DNA of 64,000 nt, taken from NCBI GenBank assembly GCA_949752795.1, contig OX457074.1, forward strand, positions 3,919,527 through 3,983,526. Direction: 5' to 3'. The translations under genes and the position numbers were made by a program. Position 1 is the first letter of the stretch, and every line of letters begins with the position of its first letter. Under the pieces are notes generated by a model. The model worked only from the letters and a program-made list of their open reading frames with translations. It was not told the DNA's origin and did no database searches. This DNA is from Hyperoodon ampullatus. Taxonomy: Eukaryota; Chordata; Mammalia; Artiodactyla; Ziphiidae. Below, piece by piece: positions 55,990 to 64,000 of this stretch.

Positions 55990-56360
55990 GTCCTCTGCCA
56001 GGAGAGAGTTAAGGGCTTGCGTTTAATTTGCCCGTTAATCACAGTTAAAAGAAGTAATGAGCGTCTCCCCAAAGCCTGGGTGTTTCTCTGCAGATTAAGC
56101 AGCAATTTGCATAGCCCCTTTATTCATCCCCCGCCTCCCCCTGTGGGGCGCTTGTCCTTTCAGACACAGCCAAGCGCAGCCTGCGGCAGGGCTTTGACAA
56201 ATGGCTTTGCTGCGCGACTTGGGCGAGAGGGAGGGGTGGGGGGAAGGCTGGAAGGGAGAGAGCAGCTCCCGACACTTACGGAGAGCTGGGGCGTTAAAGA
56301 GTGCAGAACCTTTTCTTAGACACGCAGGAGAAGTTTAAATATTCAAACTGGTTTTCTTTG
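55990..56360. promoter_or_regulatory. Candidate regulatory block with POU octamer
   Basis: Repeat-free. Contains 'gcgtttaatttgcccgttaa', 'cagattaagcagc' and a perfect ATTTGCAT octamer at 56105-56112. Enhancer role is inferred. Confidence 0.35.
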
Positions 56361-56866
56361 TAGCCTGGGGAACGAGAGGAGGGTGGCAGGCGGGATAGGG
56401 AAGAGTTTACTCAGGGCCGACGTACCCACCACCTGAGAGGAAGGGCATCTGGAGGACACGGAGATCTGCAGTCAGCTGGCACCCTGGGCTTCTTAGCCCT
56501 GGAGCAGGCTTGACACCCTCCTCCTGGGCCCTGGGATCTGCCAGGCAGCCTGGGAGCAGCTCCTGGGGCCTGATTACTCGGCGTGCAGAACAGCTTGTTC
56601 AGAGCCCAGCATGTGGGCAGCACTCAGTAAGCGGCTGCGGTGGGCTGGGGGTGGGGGGTGACCCCAGCTTCAGCAGCAGACCTGGGTCTGTGAAGCAGTG
56701 AGGTCTGCAAGAGGATGGGACGGCAGCTCTCCTCTCTAGAAGAGCCCTCAACCCAACAGGGAGAGAAGAGAGGCAGGCCCAGGAGATCCTCAGGTCAGGC
56801 ACACTCACGAGACAGCTGTGGATCAGATTTTAGTCTGACCATTGGTTCATTTTAAAAGCCTGCTTA

Positions 56867-57066
56867 GGGCTTCCCTGCTGGCGCAGTGGTTGAGAGTCCA
56901 CCTGCCGATGCAGGGGACACGGGTTCGTGCCCCGGTCCGGGAAGATCCCACATGCCGCGGAGTGGCTGGGCCCGTGAGCCATGGCCACCGAGCCTGTGCA
57001 TCCGGAGCCTGTGCTCCGCAACGAGGGAGGCCCGCGTACCGCAAAAAAAAAAAAAAAAAAAAAAAA
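56867..57066 (+). mobile_element. CHR-1-like SINE with internal deletion
   Basis: Flanked by 'aaaagcctgctta' at 56854-56866 and 57067-57079. The usual 'gggagaggccacaacagtg' near the 3' end is shortened. Confidence 0.94.
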
Positions 57067-57879
57067 AAAAGCCTGCTTAAACCCAGTTTTCTTCCCAAAC
57101 TTCCTTATGGGACTTTTCTTTTTTGGCTTAGTTGTGAGCCACGTGAGCATAACATTTTAGAAGGCAAAGTCAACTGAGAGATCATTAAGTTAACTGAAGT
57201 TTGGAGAAGTTAAGTTTGAGACTCCAAAGGGGACACAAAAATGAGCAAGAGCCAGTCCCTGCTCTTACGCAGTTCAGTTTGGGGCGCACTCCATACGAAG
57301 GCACCGTCATATAGTTGATAGGTGCTCCCCAAAGGGCATCTACACACAGCTTCAGGGATGCTGCCAAGGAGGGAGGGACTCATTCTGCCTGGGAACTGGC
57401 AATGTCCACAGAGACGCATTTGGGCCTCAACTGAGCTGGGTCAGAAAGGCTAGGAGGGGCCAAGAGGTTTGGGGACACATGTGGGTTTGCTGTTTGGGGT
57501 GGATACCCAGGCCGGAAAGTTAGGGGGAGGTCTGAATATCAAGGGCTGGCCTGCTACACTAGGAATTTGGGGAGCTGAGGGGGCATCAGAGTTTCTAAGT
57601 AGGGAAATGATTAGGGTGACAAAGCACATGGAAAAGGTGGATTAGAGGTGAGCCAGTAGAGACTGGGAGCCTGTTGATAGAATAGAAATAGCAGATATCA
57701 GGGAGGGACGCAGTGTGGGATGGGGATGATAATGGGGTTGGTTTGGGACATGTCAGGATATCTGGGACATACGGAACCAGGACCCGAACACAAGTTTCTA
57801 ACCTCAGTCCACTACCCCTCACAAGCTGACAGGTGAGTCTTCCTGTACCAGGCACCATCTGGGTGCTGCACTCGTTCAC

Positions 57880-58020
57880 CACAGCTACCAACCCTGAGGT
57901 TGGTAGTATTGTCCTCATTTCACTGGTGAAGGAAATGAGGTGCAGAGAGGTCCAGGGACTCACCCAAGATCACACTGGTAGCAAGAGCAGAGCCAGGATT
58001 TGACCCAGGCAGTCTAGATC
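57880..58020 (-). repeat. MIR-like SINE (antisense)
   Basis: 'ggtgaaggaaatgaggtgca', 'ccaagatcacactggtagca' and 'gagccaggatttgacccagg'. Confidence 0.8.
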
Positions 58021-58157
58021 TAGAGAAGATGCCAATCACTACTGCGTTGCTTTGCCTGCTGTCTTCCTGTTACTGTTATTAGATTGTGTGTGTGTGTGTG
58101 GGGGGGCATGGGGAGGAGAGGAAAATAAACAAGTGGCAATTAAAAGATGAAATAGGG

Positions 58158-58298
58158 GATGGGAATCCCCTGGTGGTCCAGTGGTTAGGACTCAGGGCTC
58201 TCACTGCCAAGGGCCCGGCTTCAATCCCTGGTTAGGGAACTAATATCCCACAAGCTGCACGGCACAGCCAAAAAAATTTTTTTTAATTAAAAAAAAAA
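58158..58298 (+). mobile_element. CHR-2-like SINE (first of a nested pair)
   Basis: 'aatcccctggtggtccagtg' start and long A/T-rich tail. Preceded by 'aaaagatgaaatagggg' and followed by 'aagatgaaacagggg'. Confidence 0.92.
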
Positions 58299-58313
58299 AA
58301 AAGATGAAACAGG

Positions 58314-58425
58314 GGAATTCCCTGGCGGTCCAGTGGTTAGGACTCTGTGCTTTCACTGCCGAGGGCCCAGGCCCTGGTTGGGGAACCAAGATCCCACAAG
58401 CTGCGCGGTGCAGCTGAAAAAAGAA
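58314..58425 (+). mobile_element. CHR-2-like SINE (second of a nested pair)
   Basis: 'aattccctggcggtccagtg' start; a third, diverged copy of the target 'aaggtgaaatag' follows at about 58428. Confidence 0.9.
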
Positions 58426-59207
58426 AAAAGGTGAAATAGAATTATAGTAACAGGACAGGCAGGTGTGGATGAAAAGTCAGGAAGAGCCGCAGGATCTATT
58501 TCTAGGGGAGAAACTGTGTAAGCAACACCTGTAGAATTAACGAGGGAGACAGAGAGACACGAGCGAGCAGGATTAGCTCCTGTTCCCCAAGGCCTGGCGT
58601 CTGGTTTTTTTTTTTTTTTGGTCCTCAGCTCCAGGCCAGTTCTCTGGAGCAGATCAGACGAGTGAGATTTTTGGCCTGAAGGATGTAAATCATCCCCTGC
58701 CCTGCGCTGGCTTTGGGAAACTAGTTCTAGATGCGTAGGATCCCACATCTCCCTGGCAAGCCCTTAGTGGGCAGCCAGAACCCAGATGAGTAATCATTAG
58801 CACTCTACTTGGCCCACATTCATGGTCAGCCATCGTGGGCTGCAGTGCAGATGGATCCTACGCTTTGAGAACCAGACTTTGAAAGGACACAGTAGAGTCT
58901 ATGCAGGAAGAAAGGCTTCATTTGAGCAGAGAGGTGGTGAGTAGGCTTGGGCAGTGGCTGGATCTGGCTGGGTGAGAGGATTTTGGAAAGGTGACTCTTT
59001 CCTTATCTGAAGCAGGTAATGACTGGACTTAGCTTAAGTAGTGAGAGCCTTAAATCTGCTCTGGGAAGAGGCGGCGCTGAAGTAACCATAAAAGTAGAAT
59101 GTGTTCTTGGCAATACAATTCTTGGCATCAAACTAAGGATTCCAAGGGTGCAATCTGGGCCCATCTCCTCTTTCTCTCTCCCTGAATGTTTTCTGTTTTT
59201 TAATTTT

Positions 59208-59334
59208 TATTTATTAATTTTTGTGGCCATGCCACGTGGCTTGCGGGATCTTAGTTCCCCGACCAGGGATGGAACCCCGGGCCCCCGGTTGTGGAAGAGT
59301 GGAGTCCTAACCACTAGACCGCCAAGGAATTCCC
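59208..59334 (-). mobile_element. CHR-2-like SINE
   Basis: Reverse complement, 'gccatgccacgtggcttgcg' ... 'accgccaaggaattccc'. Confidence 0.92.
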
Positions 59335-59459
59335 TGTTGTTTGTTTTGGCAATTCCAGAAACCTGACTGCTCAGAACTTGGTCTTCAAGCTGTACAAGGA
59401 AACTCTCACCTCCCCCTTCCAAGAAGGAAACAGAATGAAGAATCCTTAGCATTGTTTCA

Positions 59460-59585
59460 CAAACCCAAAATAAGAGCTCACATTTGTCCAGCGAGCACTT
59501 CCTCTGTGCCAGGCACTGTTCTAAGAGCTCTGTGCACATTAACTCTTTTAATCCTCACAACTTCTGAGGCGACTCTGAGACGAAC
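59460..59585 (-). repeat. MIR-like SINE (antisense)
   Basis: 'gagcacttcctctgtgccag', 'gcactgttctaagagctctg' and 'ttttaatcctcacaac'. Confidence 0.75.
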
Positions 59586-60469
59586 AAGCAGGAACCAAAT
59601 GCAATCAGAGTGATGCTCAGGGAAATCTGGGAGCAGATCGGAAAGACACAGAGCTGCCCTCCTGAGGGGTCAAACAGCCAGGTGGGATCTTCAGTGCCAT
59701 AGGGTGATCGGGAAAGTGGGACCCAGGAAGCAAAGCACAGGGTCAAAGCCAAATGGCGCTAAAGATTCTGGAGAATAAATCCAATGTTATGGAGTCAAAG
59801 GCTTTTAAGAAATTCGTTACATGAACCGAGTTGAGTGGGCCTTTGTTTCACCAGATAAGCAGTGAAATGAGCCCAATTCCTCTGAGAGAACAGTCCCCTA
59901 GCCCCACTGCTTACCAAGGTGGCCAAAATCTGCTGAGAAAACCTTCCATTAAACCCACTTCCTGTCCTGCAAAGATGGCCAAATTTCAGCACATCCGATG
60001 TCTCCCGTCGGCCCCAGGCAGGGCAGAGAAGGCAAGCGAGGCACTCCTCTGCGCGGGCAGAAGCAAGAGCTCTGGAGGCCTGAAACCAGCCTGCCACGGT
60101 CACATGACCACAAGGCCTCTCCCCAAAGCCGGGTGCCAGCGAGCAAAGAGCCCATGTAAGAGCTGGTGACTGGATGAGGGACATTAGAGTGGGCGGGCGC
60201 AGCATGCCTCGGTGAGCTGGTGGCAGCTGCCAGGAGCAGGCCAGAAGGCCAGTGGAGCCAGCCGCCAAACAGGTGGGCCAGGAGGTAGTGGACATTCTCT
60301 GAGAGAAAGGGACTGAGAGGTGCAGACAGCGCCCCCCGCCGAGAGCCTTCACAGCAGCTGAGGGCAGGATGCAGCCCGCTCAGGGCCCTCGATGTCCTTC
60401 TATTCCAAGGACAGTTTTACCTCGACATTCCACACCAATATTTTTCCATCTTCAATTCCTAGACTTTCA

Positions 60470-60860
60470 ATCCCCCCAAAAGAAGGGAGGTGAACAGGCA
60501 AAGATTGGGGGGAAGCGATGGGCTGACATTAATTGATACGAGCGGCTTCGAGCAGTTCATGCCGCCTTATCTCTCTCTCCTCTGGACAGCGTGTGTCCGC
60601 TGGAGTCCGCGGGGTCGGTGATTAATAGGGCCCATCACTCACTGTCCAGGACGGCTGAAAGGCAGCAGGGAGGGGGCGGCCCTCCCCAGAACTGAGATAA
60701 CAAGCAGCAGGAATAATGAGTGGTGTCACTCCACTTTTCATTTTGATGGAAAGTCATTACGGGAGTCAACGCCAGCGACAAAGAGCCATGAATCAACTGC
60801 TCTGCTATGAAATTAAAATCGAATTGCTGGCCACCCCCAACCCCTACCCTTCCTGGGAAA
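60470..60860. promoter_or_regulatory. Candidate regulatory block near the CDK5RAP3 3' end
   Basis: Repeat-free, with 'gacattaattgatacgagcg', 'tcggtgattaatagggccca' and 'gaaattaaaatcgaattgct': several homeodomain-type TAAT cores in about 390 bp. Function is inferred. Confidence 0.35.
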
Positions 60861-61334
60861 TGGGGATGGGTAGGTGGCCGGGGAGAAGGGTGCTAGCCTG
60901 GGGTGGGCTCTATCCAATCACAGAGCAGCCAGTTATGGGTAGGAAGTGGACAGGCAGCTTGTGAAGGTGACAACTCCTGTCCCCACCTTGTTTATCAGAC
61001 CCTTCCTCCGCAAACCGCATTTTCCCTCTGCCTAGAGGTAAGCTGTGATTAAAAGGAAAATACAGCTTTGCTGGCTCCAACCAGGCTGCCGCTTGACTGC
61101 TCCCCTTGCACTTCTGGCCTGAGTGGGGCCGTCTGGGCCTGGCTATGGAGAGAAGGGGGCCCAGCTGACTCAGCTACCCCAGAGCCCCTTGCTGAACCAT
61201 TTGTAGATACTAATCGGGGCCCACCCCCGTCACCAGAAGCAAAGAGGAGAAGTCCCCAACCTGGCACTCCACAGGATCAAGAACCCCATGCAGCCTCAAC
61301 CCCAGGCCCAGAAAACGGCACTATCAGTAGTGAA

Positions 61335-61598
61335 ACAAGAGTCCCTTCGTCTTTTATTAAGTCCAACTAGATAATGAGAAAGAGCAGAAGCTGTGGTTTG
61401 AGGCTGATGGGTCACAGGACCAATTAAAACAGCTTCGTGCAGAGAGTACAGTGAGTGCCACGGCAACCATCTGGGTGACGGTTCCGTCTTGGGGCTTTCC
61501 GTCCTCCAGTCAGCCTGGTCTCTTGCTGGGAAGGGCCCCTGGCTGTCCCTTCTCCGTCCTGAAGGCTGAGAAGACAGGCAGGAAGAATGGGGAGCGTG
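61335..61598 (-). other. CDK5RAP3: CDK5RAP3 3' UTR with poly(A) signal
   Basis: Minus-strand AATAAA at 61353-61358, about 240 nt after the stop codon. Confidence 0.8.
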
Positions 61599-61664
61599 TC
61601 ACAGAGAAGTTCCCATCAGGTTCACGGGGCGCCCATTGTACCTTTTGGAAACGTCAGCTTCAAT
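61599..61664 (-). CDS. CDK5RAP3: CDK5RAP3 terminal exon
   Basis: 22 codons: IEADVSKRYNGRPVNLMGTS, Leu, stop; acceptor TTTCAG. Confidence 0.96.
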   Translation of the reverse strand: MEADVSKRYNGRPVNLMGTSL

Positions 61665-62872
61665 CTGAAAGACAGTGATACGGAGTGGGCAGGAAGCAGA
61701 GACAAAGGGACCTCATTCTGCAGCAACTGGGCGGGCTTGCCTTTCCTGTCTCACCAGCTTCTGCAGCTCCCTGGTCTTCTCCAGCAGCAGGTCCAGCTTG
61801 GGCTCCAGAGACGCCTGCTCCCGAAGGGCTTCCTGCTGCTTCTGCAGCATCAGCTCTTTCTTCAAAGCCAGCAGCTGGGACTGCTTCAGCTTCTGCTGGA
61901 GGAGCTCAGTCACTCGGTCCACATACCTGGGCCGGGCACTCAGGTAAGTGTTTGGTGTCGCTGGGCAACCTGGGTGTCCCCATCCAACTGCTGAGGCTCA
62001 GGAAACCAAGTCTCTAATTGACCTCTCAGCCTCCACATCCTTCAATCCTTCCTTGCAAGGAATACCACTCCCACTTCCCCATCCTACAGGGGAAGCAGAT
62101 TCTGTCTGTATACCTCAAACCAACCCACCTCGCCCCAAAGAGAACCACCATCCCTAGTTGGGATGGTGCAGTTATGGGAGGCAGGGATGAGGTCTAAGGG
62201 GTCATGGAGACGAGGAAACAAGGAGTCAGGGCTGGGGCTTCCCTGGTGGTGCAGTGGTTAAGAATCTGCCTGCCAATGCAGGAGACACGGGATCGAGCCC
62301 TGGTCCGGGAAGATCCCACATGCCGTGGAGCAACTAAGCCCATGCGCCACAACTACTGAGCCTGCACTCTAGAGCCCGCGAGCCACAACTACTGAAGCCC
62401 ACGTGCCTAGAGCCCGTGCTCCGGAACAAGAGAAGCCACCGCAATGAGAAGCCCCCGCTCGCCGCAACTAGAGAAAGCCCACGTGCAGCAATGAAGACCT
62501 AACACAGCCATAAATAGATAAATACATACATACATACATACATATATACATACATACATACATAAGTAAAATACATTTATAAAAAAAAAAAGAGTCAGGG
62601 CTGCCCGAGATGGCAGGGCCCTGCAGCACGCCCTTGAACAGCCCAACATCAAGGGGAAAGCCAGACCTTGGTGAGGCCAGGATCATAAACAGGTGTTGCA
62701 TTCGAAGACTGGTGAGCCGGCCAATCAGATCCTGCAGTGCCGACACCATGGTGACCATCTTTGCTTTGGTCTGGCCCTGCAGGATGGCTGGAGCCAGCTG
62801 GAACTGGCTCACGGACAGGATGTCTGCCTCCTCACTCATCTCCACTGCTCTCTGGGACAAGAAGATCTCAAG
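61599..62872 (-). CDS. CDK5RAP3: CDK5RAP3, last three coding exons (C-terminal 147 residues)
   Basis: CDK5RAP3 (C53/LZAP) is a cofactor of the UFL1-DDRGK1 UFM1 ligase at the ER, directing UFMylation of ribosomes and ER-phagy. The exons, in gene order, are 62667-62872, 61755-61926 and 61599-61664: 441 nt, all GT-AG, phases joining cleanly. They encode LEIFLSQRAVEMSEEADIL..., the invariant-looking SVSQFQLAPAILQGQTK and RMQHLFMILASPRYVDRVTE, a long charged coiled coil (LLQQKLKQSQLLALKKELM...), and the terminal KRYNGRPVNLMGTSL followed by TGA. The rest of the gene (about 360 residues in human) lies beyond the right edge. It is tail-to-tail with COPZ2 across about 38 kb. Confidence 0.96.
61755..61926 (-). 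CDS. CDK5RAP3: CDK5RAP3 penultimate exon, coiled coil
   Basis: 172 nt. Starts with the last base of the split Arg, then YVDRVTELLQQ; ends TRELQKL at a CTG|GTGAGA donor. Leu/Lys/Gln/Glu-rich heptads. Confidence 0.96.
62235..62591 (+). mobile_element. CHR-family SINE, long form, in CDK5RAP3 intron
   Basis: Antisense to the gene, flanked by 'gagtcagggctg' at 62223-62234 and 62592-62603. The tail has expanded into an (ATAC)n array at about 62521-62570. Confidence 0.95.
62667..62872 (-). CDS. CDK5RAP3: CDK5RAP3 third-from-last exon
   Basis: 206 nt, acceptor CCACAG, donor CCAAG|GTCTGG; encodes LEIFLSQRAVEMSEEADILS through FMILASP plus two bases of Arg. Confidence 0.96.
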
Positions 62873-64000
62873 CTGTGGACAGAGGAGGATTTGGTTCAAA
62901 CCGAGAAAAGAACTCAGAAGCTAGGCCCTCCGGCTGGTCAAAATGAAGAATAAGGTGAGGGTTAGATGCGGGTTGAGGAGCAGTTATTTCCTCTGAACAT
63001 TTTTATTGCTAGAAACTCACCAACTATAACGTGGGAGTTCGGGGCAGCCTCCGCCATCACCCTTCAGTCCCTCATTGCCGTCTCAGGCCTTACCTGGCCC
63101 TGGAGCCCTCTCCTTCCTCCCAGGCTATGGGGCACATAACTACGATGCAGAGATTCAAAGGGTTCTCTCTGCCCAGTGAAGGTATTTTCTCTCCATGGGA
63201 AGAATGAGATTCAGGGAATAGGAATCCATGTTTGAGAAGCCCTGGATTACGAAAAGGCTAGGAAGAATCTGAGAACCAGCCACATATCTTGTCACTTTTA
63301 TTGGACCATGGAAACTTGAACTAGACTGGGGAGGACAAGGCCTTCCATGAGGCCCTCCCCAGCCAGCAGGCCACCGAGAAGTGGACAGACCCAGAGATTA
63401 ACAAAGACAAGCCCCCTGCTTCCCAGTCCCAGAAAGAAGATCCAAGAACACTGGCTCCTTACTCTAGGCAGCTGGATACTTTAGCCACAGTGATGATACT
63501 AAAACACAAACGAGAACATGTCGCTCCAAACCTCCAACAGCTTCCCAGTTCCCTCAGAGTAAAAGCCACATTTCCGACTCCCTTCAGCTCTCTGGGCTCT
63601 TCTACTTCCGCCAGCTCCCCTGCTCAGCCACAGTGGCCTCCTTGTGCATCACACGTGCAGGACACCTCCCACCTCAAAGCTTCTGCATTGCTCCCCCTGC
63701 CTGGAAAGCTCTTCTGCCAGATATCAGCATGGCTCTCTCTGCACCCACTGCTGGTCTTGACATACTGGTCACCTTGGCAACAAGGCCTTCCCTGACCACC
63801 AACATAAAACTGCAGCCCTTCCCAGTAACCCCATCTCCCTCCCCAGCTCCCTTTCTCCATGGCACTTATGTTAACACCTGACATACTACATATTTTCCTT
63901 GTTTGTCTTGTTTCTTGTCTGCCTTCCCCACTAGGATATAAGATCCATGAGGTCAAAGACTTTGATTTGTTCGCTGCTCAGCACCTCAAGACAGTGCCAG
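62873..64000 (-). other. CDK5RAP3: CDK5RAP3 intron (partial) with old L2
   Basis: I looked for the preceding exon on the minus strand and did not find it, so it is outside the window. From about 63500 to the end the sequence reads as an ancient L2 ('cctggaaagctcttctgcca', 'aaggccttccctgaccacca', 'aggatataagatccatgagg'). Confidence 0.7.
63500..64000 (+). repeat. L2 LINE fragment
   Basis: Characteristic L2 3' end words, including 'gcctggaaagctcttctgcc' and 'actaggatataagatccatg'. Confidence 0.85.

Noticed and set aside
62468..62899. 143-codon minus-strand frame taken as one protein
   Set aside because: Only its first half is CDK5RAP3 exon; after the donor at 62665-62666 it reads through intron and SINE.
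1..64000. CRISPR arrays, prokaryotic operons, endogenous retrovirus genes
   Set aside because: Nothing of the kind is visible; the window has mammalian exon-intron structure and SINE/LINE repeats, and no retroviral protein motifs were recognised.

Overview
This is a mammalian nuclear window. It carries dozens of CHR-family tRNA-derived SINEs, with the conserved openings 'ttccctggtggcgcagtggtt' and 'ttccctggtggtccagtggtt' on either strand, many with intact target-site duplications (TSDs), plus L1 3' ends of the artiodactyl/cetacean type. That repeat profile points to a cetacean (whale or dolphin). The species cannot be fixed from sequence alone.

Gene order is NFE2L1 (minus) - COPZ2 with intronic MIR152 (plus) - CDK5RAP3 (minus). 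This matches, in reverse orientation, the human 17q21.32 block CDK5RAP3-COPZ2/MIR152-NFE2L1. Only the first coding exon of NFE2L1 (1602-2111) and its CpG-island promoter (about 3.65-4.9 kb) are present. COPZ2 is complete: nine coding exons (13454-23047) join in frame to 210 codons plus stop, and the miR-152 hairpin lies in intron 1 (13972-14057). CDK5RAP3 enters from the right edge with only its last three coding exons (61599-62872).

Layout: 1-4.9 kb NFE2L1 5' part and promoter; 4.9-13.1 kb repeat-rich gap between the two divergent promoters, with a run of four tandem SINEs; 13.1-23.35 kb COPZ2/MIR152; 24.1-25.85 kb an orphan CpG island with an RFX X-box and a CTCF-like site; 26-35.9 kb repeats, including a nested L1/SINE insertion and a trimeric minisatellite; 35.9-36.35 kb a second GC-rich island with another X-box; 36.4-61.3 kb intergenic DNA in which repeats alternate with repeat-free blocks rich in homeodomain/POU-type motifs (candidate distal regulatory elements); 61.35-64 kb CDK5RAP3 3' end and an old L2.

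The three genes are not one pathway. NFE2L1 is an ER-anchored CNC-bZIP regulator of proteasome genes, COPZ2 is a COPI coat subunit sharing its promoter region with the tumour-suppressor-type miRNA miR-152, and CDK5RAP3 is an ER-associated UFMylation cofactor. No new coding system was found. The best leads are the two X-box-bearing orphan islands, the CTCF-like pair flanking the COPZ2 3' end, the evenly spaced CCAAT array at NFE2L1, the G-quadruplex next to the COPZ2 start codon, an ancient direct duplication inside COPZ2 introns, and two sites where retroposons re-used a duplicated target.
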